Source of the DNA: a virus
Strand: one strand, 5' to 3'
Virus record (IMG/VR): IMGVR_UViG_3300047328_000028
Location: 1 to 28,211 of that record
Length of the DNA: 28,211 nucleotides
Under the pieces are notes generated by a model. It was not told where the DNA came from, searched no databases, and worked only from the letters and a program-made list of their open reading frames with translations. This document shows, in pieces, positions 13,868 to 20,852 of the stretch (within the stretch, counting starts at the first letter, position 1; each line of letters opens with the position of its first letter). The position numbers were made by a program, and so were the translations under genes.

Positions 13868-15535
13868 TTACGCCCTCGCGTGCGGGGCAATCTCATCCAG
13901 CAACGCCGCTTGGCCGGCGATGTTCGCCAGCGCCATGCCCTGCATCAGCGCGGTCTGGAAGGCGTGCGTGTCCAGCTCCAGCTTCGCCAGGCGCTCAGCC
14001 AGGTCCGGCAAGTCCTTCGCCTCCTCAAAACATTGCTTAACCTGGCCGGTCATTCCCGCCAGCGCGCCTTGCGCATCGCGCGCCAGCCGGTCTTCCAGCG
14101 CCTCCAGCACGTCGCCGGCTTGCGGCGTGTGGCGGGACAGAAGCTTGCCGAACATCCCCACCATCAACACCCGCTCATCGGAATTCGGGTTGATCTCCGG
14201 GTGCGGGTTGGCCTTCGGGTTCAAATCGGCTTTCACCAGCGGGTTGCCGTTGGCGTCTTTCGCAACCGGCGGTGCTGCGGCCGGCGGGCCGATCACATCG
14301 TCGCCCGCCTCCGGCGGTTCCAGCTGCAGCCGGTCATAAATATCTGCGGTTTTTACCTTGAACCCAAGTGGCCCCAAATCCGCCACGGCGGCAATCACAT
14401 CGCTCAGCGGCACTTTTTCCTCGGTGCCGATTTTTATCGTCGGGTATTTATCCTGCGGCCCGAAGGTGAACGCGATCATCGGCTCGATGATCTGCCGGTT
14501 AATCCCCCCGGCCAGCAACCCGCCATCGAATTTTTCAACATCCTGCTCGGCCGCGCGGTGTTCCTGGCCCACCGCATGGCCGCCTTTAATCGCGTCCGTG
14601 CCGGCGGTGCCGCCCAGCACCAGTTTGGAAACCTCGTAATTCAGCCAGTTGGCGCGGCCCGTAAACAGCTCGGCGCCGTTCACCGCCCCCTTCGCCTCAA
14701 CGAACTCCATCTCCATCGATTTTGGAATAATCGCGGCCAGGTCTCCGGCAATGCCGCGCACCGCCCGCCACAAGGTGCGCTTGTCATTCTCCGATGCTTC
14801 CGGCCCATAACGCCCCAGCCGCACCGGCAGCCCGTAGCCTTGCACAAACAGCGCCCAGTCTTTCAACGTGAATGTGCCATACAGCCACAGCCACGCCACC
14901 ATGCGGGTTAAGCCGCTGCGCACCGGGTTGCCGGACTTGGAGGCATGCACGTGCAGCAGGAATTTATGCGGCGCCAGGTCGGCAAAGCCGCCGGTCACCC
15001 GCTCACGAATGGTTTGCCCGTCTTTCCAGCTCACTTCAAAATCGCGCTGGTTGCGCCACAGAATTTCCGCCGGCCGCACGCTGCCTGGCTGCACATCCCA
15101 CATGATTTCATTAACCGAATAGCCCTTGCCGATGCCGTCGGTAATGTCGAACATCGCGCGGTCCAGCACGCCGCTATCCAGCCAGTCCCGCACAAAATCC
15201 GCGTGTTTTTCGCCATCCGGCAATTTCGCCGCCTTCACGGTCACCGGCAGCAGGCTCACCTGGCGGCGGCGCTTGCTCAGCACGGATGAGTAGTGAACAT
15301 ACAGCTCCTCAATTTCCTCGGCGATGATGAACCAGTCCCGCGTCTGGCCCATATCGGCGGCGCGGATAATCGCCCCCAGCCGGCCAGGGTCCACGCCGAA
15401 CGCCAGATTGCCGACAAAGGGTTGCCGCACGGACATTGATGACGGCGCCGCGATAGGCGATTTCAGCCGCGCGATTTCCCACGCGGCAATCGGCGCGCCG
15501 AATTGGTCCACCAGGCCGCTCACATCATCCGCCAT
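13868..15535 (-). CDS. portal protein, DUF935 family (Mu gp29-like)
   Basis: From ATG 15535 this is a 555-residue protein; an upstream in-frame extension to 15595 exists but lies inside the preceding gene. Family features include PIAAPSSMSVRQPFV, LGAIIRAADMGQTRDWFIIA, EEIEELYVHYSSVLSKRRRQ (about 72-91), GIGKGYSVNEIMWDVQPGS, and LFVQGYGLPVRLGRYGPEAS. The E-L-x-x-x-Y-x-x-x-L-x-x-R-R stretch and the W-x-x-F-x-x-x-Y-G-x-P-x-R-x-G-type segment are characteristic of DUF935 portals. The protein forms the dodecameric DNA gate at one head vertex and docks the terminase. The C-terminal 130 residues are an Ala/Asn/Pro linker followed by helices. The 11-nt overlap with the upstream gene suggests coupling. 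Confidence 0.92.
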   Translation of the reverse strand: MADDVSGLVDQFGAPIAAWEIARLKSPIAAPSSMSVRQPFVGNLAFGVDPGRLGAIIRAADMGQTRDWFIIAEEIEELYVHYSSVLSKRRRQVSLLPVTVKAAKLPDGEKHADFVRDWLDSGVLDRAMFDITDGIGKGYSVNEIMWDVQPGSVRPAEILWRNQRDFEVSWKDGQTIRERVTGGFADLAPHKFLLHVHASKSGNPVRSGLTRMVAWLWLYGTFTLKDWALFVQGYGLPVRLGRYGPEASENDKRTLWRAVRGIAGDLAAIIPKSMEMEFVEAKGAVNGAELFTGRANWLNYEVSKLVLGGTAGTDAIKGGHAVGQEHRAAEQDVEKFDGGLLAGGINRQIIEPMIAFTFGPQDKYPTIKIGTEEKVPLSDVIAAVADLGPLGFKVKTADIYDRLQLEPPEAGDDVIGPPAAAPPVAKDANGNPLVKADLNPKANPHPEINPNSDERVLMVGMFGKLLSRHTPQAGDVLEALEDRLARDAQGALAGMTGQVKQCFEEAKDLPDLAERLAKLELDTHAFQTALMQGMALANIAGQAALLDEIAPHARA

Positions 15536-15746
15536 TGTCTTTGCTTTCGGTTTGCCGCACGTCGCACGCGGCCAGGCGTTTATCGATCTCGGCATTCACC
15601 GCCGCCAGGCGCTCAACCGCGGCATCCCGGGCATCGCTATAGGCGGCCATGCCGTCCACATACTCGGCCGCCTGGCGCTGCTGCGTCGCCGCCCCCAGCT
15701 CCAGCGCCAGCTCGGCAAAGCTCATTTCGGCGAACGGCTTGTTCAT
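15525..15746 (-). CDS. small helical hypothetical protein
   Basis: A 73-residue protein that starts at ATG 15746 (TGATG overlap with the previous gene) and ends inside the portal start. It is almost entirely helical by composition: AELALELGAATQQRQAAEYV, then DAAVERLAAVNAEIDKRLAA. Heptad-like leucine/alanine spacing suggests a short coiled coil. No family recognised. Its location between terminase and portal, together with two other small genes, marks an accessory cluster absent from Mu. It ends in a polar DVRQTESKDNGG tail. Confidence 0.65.
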   Translation of the reverse strand: MNKPFAEMSFAELALELGAATQQRQAAEYVDGMAAYSDARDAAVERLAAVNAEIDKRLAACDVRQTESKDNGG

Positions 15747-15922
15747 CAGACGGTTTTGACAATGCGGATCAGCCGCACCGCGAATTCCGCCAGCTCGGCA
15801 ATCTGGCGCTCATTCGGGCCGTTATCGTCAACCGTATCGGCATTCGCATTAACCCACGCCAAAAACTCGCGGCCCAGGCCGGTCAATTCCAGCTTAGCCG
15901 CGTTCAGCAAATCATCCATCAT
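15746..15922 (-). CDS. small hypothetical protein (58 aa)
   Basis: An open frame of 58 codons runs from ATG 15922 (a second ATG follows at 15919) to TGA 15746-15748, whose last base on the transcript is the A of the next gene's ATG (TGATG). Its start overlaps the stop of the previous gene. The translation contains LLNAAKLELTGLGREFLAWV, then NERQIAELAEFAVRLIRIVK, two amphipathic helices joined by an acidic loop (NANADTVDDNG). No family is recognised. The perfect fit between two overlapping neighbours makes a real gene likely despite the size. Confidence 0.65.
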   Translation of the reverse strand: MMDDLLNAAKLELTGLGREFLAWVNANADTVDDNGPNERQIAELAEFAVRLIRIVKTV

Positions 15923-16215
15923 AGTCCCATCTCCTGCACAATCGGGTCATGTGGCGGCAGCTTGGGCGCGATCGTCGCCGGCATCAGCCGCCGGTGGGTC
16001 CACGCCATCGCCTTCAACCGCTTCAAATCATCGGCGCTGGGCAGGCCGCGCATCACATTAATTTGTGTGTCCAGCCGCGCCACCAGGCGCCATTCGTTCG
16101 GGGTTAAATGCGCCCTTAAGCCGCGCAATTTATCCACCGTCAGGCCCAGCAATTTCAGCTCGCACAACCGCATCCGCGCCGCGTCGTCATCGGTCTCGGC
16201 CACGTCATAGGCCAT
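15919..16215 (-). CDS. hypothetical protein after large terminase
   Basis: A 98-residue protein begins at ATG 16215, inside the last codons of the terminase gene; longer upstream readings of this frame are antisense-like and Arg-rich, so I reject them. It contains RMRLCELKLLGLTVDKLRGL, LTPNEWRLVARLDTQINVMR and LPSADDLKRLKAMAWTHRRL, then a conserved-looking proline end, PKLPPHDPIVQEMGL. The middle looks like a helical bundle. I do not recognise the family. The 11-nt overlap with the terminase gene suggests translation coupled to it. Confidence 0.65.
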   Translation of the reverse strand: MAYDVAETDDDAARMRLCELKLLGLTVDKLRGLRAHLTPNEWRLVARLDTQINVMRGLPSADDLKRLKAMAWTHRRLMPATIAPKLPPHDPIVQEMGL

Positions 16216-17080
16216 GATAAACCCTCCGTCCCATCGTGGGGAAAATGCCGCCGCGCTCGCTGTCCCGCTGCGCCTCGTCGGCCTCTTCGGCTGTCTGCGC
16301 CCAGCCGGCATAACCCATGTTCGCCGCCGCCAGCGCGGCCGGCGCGCCCTCATAGCCATACATCTCAGGCTCGGCCCGGGATGCCGCCACCGCCAAGGCA
16401 CTCGCCACCGCGCTATCGCCGTGGCGTTTTTTATCTCTCTCGCCGGTGCGCTCCTCGGGTATCCGTCCCACGCCGCGGATCAATTTCACCAGCCGGTGGT
16501 CATCCAGAATGTCGCGGTCGCGCGGGATCACGATCATTCCGTCTTCAAAATCGGCTTTCCAGCGCGGCATATTGTCGCGGTACCACGGCTCGTTCAGCAT
16601 CACCGCTTCCACCCGCTCGCCATATTTTTGCAAGGCGGCCTCGGCCAAAAACCCGCCATTGCCGGTCGCGTCAAACTTGCCGGCGCGGAACAAGGGCAGC
16701 CGGTCGATAATATAAAAAACAATCTGTTTTTGCGCGTCATACGGCACGTTGCGCATTTCCAGCACAAACGGCGTGCGCTTGATCAGGCTGCGCTCCAGCG
16801 CCAGCGGCCAGAACACGGACAAATCCCGCTTGCGGCCAAAATCATGCCCGAACACGTGCGGAGTTTTTATATCGAGGCCAGCCAGCACGCCCAGCAATTC
16901 ACGCTCGCAAAAATCCGCGATTTCGGCTTTACGCAAATGCTCGGCCATCATCAAAAAGCTGCCCGGCAAATCCAGCCGCACCACCGGTATGCCATCCGCC
17001 ATTCGCGCCTCGATGACAGCGGCGGACAGGTAAGCGCCGGAGCCGGCCGAGGGCACCACGAACAATTCCTGGTCAAGCAC
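16205..17080 (-). pseudogene. large terminase, C-terminal (nuclease) part, out of frame with N-terminal part
   Basis: Open frame from about 17080 to TGA at 16205. It resumes the family at DQELFVVPSAGSGAYLSAAV and carries the nuclease half of a Mu gp28-type terminase: VFGHDFGRKRDLSVFWPLAL with the expected metal-binding Asp of HDFGR, RTPFVLEMRNVPYDAQKQI, KFDATGNGGFLAEAALQKYG (second acidic site), and ERDKKRHGDSAVASALAVAA (third Asp). All nuclease landmarks are intact. It could only be made separately from a GTG at 17080 without an evident ribosome site. In the intact family this follows the motor domain in a single chain of about 500-560 residues. Whether any active enzyme is produced is doubtful. 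Confidence 0.8.
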
Positions 17081-17727
17081 ACGCGCTGGTACAGCCCATC
17101 CGCCAGCGCTTCATCGAATGTGGTGCGGCCGATATAATAGGGCAGGCGGCCGCCACGAATATCCTGCACCAGCTGGTTGAACGGGTTGGCGTCGCCGTCA
17201 TGGGTGGAAATAATCACCACCTTGCCGCCCCAAATCAGCAGCGCGAAGGCGGCCTTCATCACGCCCGGCAGATCATCATGGAACGCCGCTTCGTCGATAA
17301 TCACCAGGCCCTGCATGCCGCGCAGAGATCGCGGCACGGATGGCAGCGCCAGCACCTTGAAGCCGGAGGCAAACGTCACCCGGAAGGCTTTGATGTCTTT
17401 CTCCGGGCGGTCCGGGTCGGTGAAAATTTCCTCTTCCACCTCGCGGGCCGCCATGCCCAAGGTCTTCGCCCATTCGCCCACGTAATCGATAAACTCGCGG
17501 GCCATCTCGAGGTTGTAGCCAATATATAAAACATCCTGCCCGCCGGCATCGCGCACTGATGATGCTGTCAGCACGGCTTGCGCGCCCATCGCCCAGGAAA
17601 ACCCGGTGCGGCGGGATTTTTCCCACACCACCACGGCGTTTTCATCAACAGCCGCCATCAGCTGTTGCTGGTACGGCAGATAAACCGCGGGCAGTTCCGC
17701 CAGGCGCTCCATCACATCACTTGCCAT
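16951..17727 (-). pseudogene. large terminase, N-terminal (ATPase) part, frameshifted
   Basis: Starts at ATG 17727 (overlapping the previous stop by 11 nt) or ATG 17712. The motor domain of a Mu gp28-like terminase is clear: LPYQQQLMAAVDENAVVVWE, the Walker A variant KSRRTGFSW, VLYIGYNLEMAREFI, FRVTFASGFKVLALPSVPRS, the LRGMQGLVIIDEAAFH Walker B with catalytic Glu, and WGGKVVIISTHDGDANPFNQ coupling motif. Family similarity ends at DGLYQRVCL (about 17074); after that the frame encodes unrelated residues to a stop at 16951. About 25 residues usually found here (a W-S-x-E-A-E-x-x-W-R-type helix) are missing between this half and the nuclease half. I read this as an internal deletion of 3n+1 nt. 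Confidence 0.8.
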
Positions 17728-17890
17728 GATAGGTCTCGGCGCAGTTCCAGCCGCGCAGCCAGGCACAGTAACTATCGCTGCCGACATGGTACGGGTTATC
17801 GGCGCGGCGCTTGCCTTCCACGAACGCCTCGAAGCCTTCATCCTCGGCCAGCGTGGTAAGCAGCGCTTTCGGCAGCGGGCGCGCGCTCAT
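17717..17890 (-). CDS. ribosome modulation factor-like small protein
   Basis: A 57-residue protein from ATG 17890 to TGA 17717-17719. It overlaps the GcrA-like stop (ATGA) and the terminase start. Residues 22-51 read AFVEGKRRADNPYHVGSDSY, then CAWLRGWNCAE, matching the Rmf pattern G-(x)n-N/C-P-Y-(x)n-W-x-x-G-W. E. coli Rmf (55 aa) blocks mRNA-binding parts of the 30S subunit and drives 70S dimerisation in slow growth. Small Rmf-like proteins are also found in alphaproteobacterial phages, with no proven role. Here it could affect translation during infection, but inference only. It fills otherwise empty DNA between two genes with overlaps at both ends, so it is likely real. Confidence 0.7.
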   Translation of the reverse strand: MSARPLPKALLTTLAEDEGFEAFVEGKRRADNPYHVGSDSYCAWLRGWNCAETYHGK

Positions 17891-18372
17891 CATGCCGCCT
17901 GCCGCGCCAAATGCCCGTCAACGGGTTTGGCGCCATAGCTCGCATACGCCTCGGCGCAATGCGCCCGGCAATAGGGTTTGCCGGGCTCGCTCGGCTCGTC
18001 GCAATAGCGGAATGTCGGCGTGCGCGGCGTGCCGATCGGAAAGCAGCACGGCTCGGATTTCAACTTTCGCGTTGGCGCCGGCGGCGGCTCCGGCGCCAGC
18101 CTCTCATTCGGCTCGGCCTTTACCTGCGCCAAATTTTTCAGCGTCGTTTCGCGCGCCGCGATCGTTGTTGGCCTGGCATATCGCACGCCATCGCCGCGGC
18201 GTATCGGTGAGGGCCGGGAAGGCAGCCCAAGCCGGTGCGCCCGCCCAACGAGGGAATTTTTGCTCAAGCCCATCGCCTCGCCGATCGCCGCCGTGGGCAG
18301 CCCTTCGGCCCATAATTTGCGCAGTTCGTCATCGCGCTCCGGCCAGCATGAAGTGTGTCTGCCCTTACCCAT
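17890..18372 (-). CDS. GcrA-family cell-cycle regulator homologue
   Basis: This 160-residue protein has both parts of the GcrA family. N-terminus: CWPERDDELRKLWAEGLPTA (9-28), AIGEAMGLSKNSLVGRAHRL and GLPSRPSPI, the homeodomain-like helix-turn-helix. C-terminus: CCFPIGTPRTPTFRYCDEPS and EPGKPYCRAHCAEAY (109-143), the part that in Caulobacter GcrA binds sigma-70. The variable linker is Pro/Lys/Glu rich. Host GcrA activates genes at methylated GANTC sites with sigma-70, so this copy could redirect host or phage transcription. It is placed in the packaging region between the 81-aa gene and the Rmf-like gene, overlapping both. The family is essentially alphaproteobacterial, giving the best clue to the host. 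Target genes are unknown. Confidence 0.9.
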   Translation of the reverse strand: MGKGRHTSCWPERDDELRKLWAEGLPTAAIGEAMGLSKNSLVGRAHRLGLPSRPSPIRRGDGVRYARPTTIAARETTLKNLAQVKAEPNERLAPEPPPAPTRKLKSEPCCFPIGTPRTPTFRYCDEPSEPGKPYCRAHCAEAYASYGAKPVDGHLARQAA

Positions 18373-18610
18373 GTCCGTGCTCCGGCCCGGCCAGCAGGGC
18401 GTTATAGCGAATGGTGCGGTCCATCGCCTCCAGCATCGGCTCCAAATAGCCGGTCTGCGTGCAGCTGCTGGCCAGCTGCCCCAGCTGCGCGCAGGCGCCC
18501 AGCATCAAAGCCCGCAGATCCACGCCCTCGGCCTGGCGCTGCAAAAAGAACTGCCGCAGCATTTCGCTTTCATGAATCGAGGCGTCATCGGGAAGAAACC
18601 GCTCACTCAT
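18365..18610 (-). CDS. hypothetical protein between small terminase and GcrA-like gene
   Basis: An 81-residue protein from ATG 18610, overlapping the small terminase end (ATGA) and ending inside the GcrA-like start. It is mostly helical: DASIHESEMLRQFFLQRQAE, VDLRALMLGACAQLGQLASS, then YLEPMLEAMDRTIRYNALLA. It ends with a His/Gly-rich PEHGHG tail. No family recognised. Being locked between two overlapping neighbours supports translation. A helper for terminase assembly is conceivable from position only. Confidence 0.65.
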   Translation of the reverse strand: MSERFLPDDASIHESEMLRQFFLQRQAEGVDLRALMLGACAQLGQLASSCTQTGYLEPMLEAMDRTIRYNALLAGPEHGHG

Positions 18611-19176
18611 GATTTCACTCCAAAAATTTTCGCCTTGATCATATCCACCGTCGCGGCGGAAAACCCGTTTTCCTTGGCCACACTTTCCACCGCCACCACC
18701 GCCTCGGCCCGCGCCTTGTCGGCCGCGCGCTTTTCCGCCGCCACCAAAAATTCCACATTGCTCTTGGATGCGCGGCCCAGATGGTCCAGCGCCTTCGCCA
18801 GCATCATAATCCCTTCCGGGTCACCCTCGGTTGCCAGCTTGCCGTATTGCGCCACCGCTTCGCCGTCCGCGCTGCGCATGAACAAATCATTCACCGCGCC
18901 ATGCAGCAGCTCGATGTTCAGCCTGGCCGCCTTGCTTTCCGGCGCATCACCCAGCTCGCGCACCAGGGCCTCCGCCACATCGCGCGAACGCCGCATTTTC
19001 TCGGCGATTTTATCAAAACCCTTGACATGCCGCCCGAGCGCGGAACGGCTCACCTGCGTGCGCATATCGGCTAAATGCGCGAGAATCTCATCAATCGTAT
19101 GGCCGCTTTGCCGCAGCTGGCCTATCGCGGCACGGATTTCCGCCGGCAGTTTATCGATGGATGATGGCCTCGCCAT
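18607..19176 (-). CDS. terminase small subunit, DUF3486 (Mu gp27-like)
   Basis: This 189-residue protein has the N-terminal DNA-binding part of DUF3486: RPSSIDKLPAEIRAAIGQLR, then QSGHTIDEILAHLADMRTQV and SRSALGRHVKGFDKIAEKMR (about 43-62). A helical region with LNIELLHGAVNDLFM and GIMMLAKALDHLGRASKSNV follows, matching the family's oligomerisation half. Length agrees with Mu gp27 (about 190). It recognises phage ends and loads the large subunit for headful packaging. It is preceded by the gp26-like gene. Overlaps at both ends fit a compact operon. Confidence 0.93.
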   Translation of the reverse strand: MARPSSIDKLPAEIRAAIGQLRQSGHTIDEILAHLADMRTQVSRSALGRHVKGFDKIAEKMRRSRDVAEALVRELGDAPESKAARLNIELLHGAVNDLFMRSADGEAVAQYGKLATEGDPEGIMMLAKALDHLGRASKSNVEFLVAAEKRAADKARAEAVVAVESVAKENGFSAATVDMIKAKIFGVKS

Positions 19177-19475
19177 CAGGCAAGCCCGATGCGCGCAACG
19201 CCGGGGTGGTCACGCCCTTGCGCAACCTCCTGGCCGGCCGCCTTTAGATGCGCAATCCAAAGCTCGCCCACATGCGCCGGAATTTTCTCGGCGCGGATCA
19301 GCCCATGCTCATCGAGGAACGCCAAATCCGCGCGGATCAGCTCACGGGTCGGCAAATGGCCAAACTGCTCGCACACCTGTTTCAGCACGGTCTCGTTGGC
19401 GGAATATCCGCTCTCATCCAGCGCCTGAAGAATAATGCGCCGGCGGTTGGCGGCCTGAATCTCAACCATGCTCAT
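19176..19475 (-). CDS. Mu gp26-like winged-helix phage protein (VpaChn25_0724 type)
   Basis: This 99-residue protein reads MVEIQAANRRRIILQALDES, then ANETVLKQVCEQFGHLPTRE and LIRADLAFLDEHGLIRAEKI. The order helix, LKQVCEQFGH, D-L-x-x-L-x-E-x-G-L and a final V-A-x-x-G-R-x-H-P-G-V-x-R motif is that of the ArsR-like winged-helix protein found in many Mu-like phages next to small terminase. Exact function is not known; a DNA-binding role in packaging or regulation is plausible. It ends overlapping the small terminase start. The final GRDHPGVARIGLA is family-typical. Confidence 0.85.
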   Translation of the reverse strand: MSMVEIQAANRRRIILQALDESGYSANETVLKQVCEQFGHLPTRELIRADLAFLDEHGLIRAEKIPAHVGELWIAHLKAAGQEVAQGRDHPGVARIGLA

Positions 19476-19837
19476 GTGCGTTTGCCACCTTCGATTTCGT
19501 TCTGCACCAGCATCTGCAGCATGTTGTTCGCGGCCGTTAATTGCTGGTGAATGCCAACCATTTCGCCCAGCATCCTGGAGCCTTGCTGCTCGACCGCGCC
19601 GATACGGTTGAACATTTCATCAGCCTTGGTGGCAGTGAGCAGCGTTGAGATTTTTTGGTTAACGCCATCAACACTGATCTCAACTTGGTCGATGCGCCCG
19701 CCCATCGCATTATGCTCAGCCCGCGTCACGAAGCTTGCCTGCATTCTGTAGATGAACATGCCACCAAGCCCGTTGGCGATGACAAGAATAACGCCGAGAC
19801 ATTCCGCAATGGCTTGCCAATCACCTGAATTCAGCAT
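19472..19837 (-). CDS. DUF2730-like membrane/coiled-coil protein (Mu gp25-like)
   Basis: A 121-residue protein with an N-terminal membrane segment (about 10-30, IAECLGVILVIANGLGGMFI) and a long helix with heptads, RIDQVEISVDGVNQKISTLL, ADEMFNRIGAVEQQGSRMLG and MVGIHQQLTAANNMLQMLVQ. That architecture, and the position just upstream of the gp26/gp27-like genes, is typical of DUF2730. The family's function is unknown; the inner-membrane anchor with coiled coil has led to suggestions of a role in lysis or packaging. It follows the Rz1-like gene with a 1-nt gap. Confidence 0.75.
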   Translation of the reverse strand: MLNSGDWQAIAECLGVILVIANGLGGMFIYRMQASFVTRAEHNAMGGRIDQVEISVDGVNQKISTLLTATKADEMFNRIGAVEQQGSRMLGEMVGIHQQLTAANNMLQMLVQNEIEGGKRT

Positions 19838-19838
19838 C

Positions 19839-20129
19839 CTATTTCCCAGCCGGCGCAGTCTCGATCACGGCGATCGAGGAGACGGTATCCCGGCAATCCT
19901 CCCCGGCCGCCTCGAGGCGTATGATAAAATCACCCACATCCTTCTGAGTTTTTATCGTCCCCAAAATCGGCGCCGGCGCGCATGTCAGCAAAGCGGATGG
20001 AACGGTCACGCGCTCCTCGATATAGCGCGTCTGCACCGGCGGCGCCGGCGCCGCGCACCCGGCCAGCAGCACCGCCGCCAGCACGCCCACGCTCAGCAGC
20101 TGCAAGGCTATCAGCGCGCTACGCCGCAC
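19839..20129 (-). CDS. Rz1-like outer-membrane spanin lipoprotein
   Basis: From GTG 20129, with a GGAGG six nt upstream, this is a 96-residue protein. An N-terminal signal (RRSALIALQLLSVGVLAAVL) ends in a lipobox, LLAGC, cysteine at residue 25, followed by proline-rich APAPPVQTRYIEERVTV. This is the architecture of the outer spanin subunit Rz1, which is lipidated in the outer membrane and binds Rz to fuse the two membranes in the last step of lysis. The mature part, about 70 residues, is longer than lambda Rz1 and has a second Cys pair (TCAPAP and DCRDT). An ATG 45 nt upstream is possible, but lacks the ribosome site. It does not overlap the Rz-like gene. Confidence 0.75.
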   Translation of the reverse strand: MRRSALIALQLLSVGVLAAVLLAGCAAPAPPVQTRYIEERVTVPSALLTCAPAPILGTIKTQKDVGDFIIRLEAAGEDCRDTVSSIAVIETAPAGK

Positions 20130-20457
20130 GGGGCACCTCCGGCCAGCGCCAGCCGGAATTCGCGCAATGCACACCGTTAGCGAACAGTTCGTCCGGCAAC
20201 CGGCAAGCCGAGGAGCGCGCGGCGATCTGGCCGTCGCCGAAGAACACCGTCAGGTTCACGCAATCATCACCCCACACCTGCGTGATTATCGCGGGGTGCC
20301 AGCGAGAGCCATTAACGCCCTGAGCTTTTGCGCCATGTTCGAGCAGTAATTTCGATCTCTCCTCATAAGTCAGATCGATTTTACCAAAACGACTGCCGTC
20401 AATAGCCTCAAAATCGCCTTCATAATAATGCACAATCCGTCCGATCGTCGCTTTCAT
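20119..20457 (-). CDS. hypothetical protein in lysis cassette, between spanin genes
   Basis: A 112-residue protein starting at ATG 20457, overlapping the Rz-like stop (ATGA). It begins TIGRIVHYYEGDFEAIDGSR, then RWHPAIITQVWGDDCVNLTV, FFGDGQIAARSSACRL, and ends GWRWPEVPRAA. The pattern G-R-I-V-H-Y-...-W-H-P-A-I-I-T-x-V-...-V-N-L-x-V-F-x-D-G-...-W-x-W-P is shared by small phage proteins of unknown role in many tailed phages. No signal peptide or membrane segment is seen, so it is likely cytoplasmic. Its place splits the spanin pair, which is unusual. Confidence 0.7.
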   Translation of the reverse strand: MKATIGRIVHYYEGDFEAIDGSRFGKIDLTYEERSKLLLEHGAKAQGVNGSRWHPAIITQVWGDDCVNLTVFFGDGQIAARSSACRLPDELFANGVHCANSGWRWPEVPRAA

Positions 20458-20852
20458 TTGCTCACTCCCTCGCTCGCCGCATAATCGTTGAGAACTTTCC
20501 GCAAATCCGGCGCCACCGGCCCGTCATCGCCCGGTGTGGCGGCCAGCGCGTCATTCGCGGCGGCGGCAGCCATTGCGGCATTGCTTGCCGCCTGGGCGCG
20601 GCCCTGGTGCGCGGCCAACGCGCTATTATTCACCGCATCTTGCGCCAGCATATCCGCGGCGGCTTTTGCGTTCATTTCGCTCGTGGCAAGGGCATCGGCC
20701 TTTTGCTGGCCGGCCAGCGCCAGCTGCGCCTTCAACACCGCCGGCTCTTCAAACCGAAAGCCGGCATAAAACCCAGCCGCGAACACCAGCAAAGCCACCG
20801 CCAGGGTGGCGCCAAATTTCGCCAAATATGGCGCCAGGAATGCGGGAATCAC
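20454..20852 (-). CDS. Rz-like inner-membrane spanin
   Basis: A 132-residue protein with an N-terminal membrane anchor (LAKFGATLAVALLVFAAGFY, about 10-29), followed by a periplasmic Ala/Gln-rich helix, LKAQLALAGQQKADALATSE, and ending PDLRKVLNDYAASEGVSK. Type II topology with coiled-coil periplasmic part is the architecture of inner spanins. Start is a GTG at 20852 overlapping the previous stop. The helix is exceptionally alanine-rich (AAMAAAAANDALAA). It pairs functionally with the Rz1-like lipoprotein downstream. Assignment rests on architecture and location. Confidence 0.7.
   Translation of the reverse strand: MIPAFLAPYLAKFGATLAVALLVFAAGFYAGFRFEEPAVLKAQLALAGQQKADALATSEMNAKAAADMLAQDAVNNSALAAHQGRAQAASNAAMAAAAANDALAATPGDDGPVAPDLRKVLNDYAASEGVSK

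Noticed and set aside
13880-14911. Plus-strand open frame of 343 codons opposite the portal gene
   Set aside because: Arginine/histidine/glutamine-rich antisense translation; the portal frame is strongly family-like.
17060-17090. Programmed frameshift joining the two terminase halves
   Set aside because: No slippery sequence, and family residues are missing at the joint, which points to a deletion.
18020-19435. Plus-strand open frame of 471 codons opposite GcrA-like and small terminase genes
   Set aside because: Serine/arginine-rich low-complexity translation, antisense to three well supported genes.
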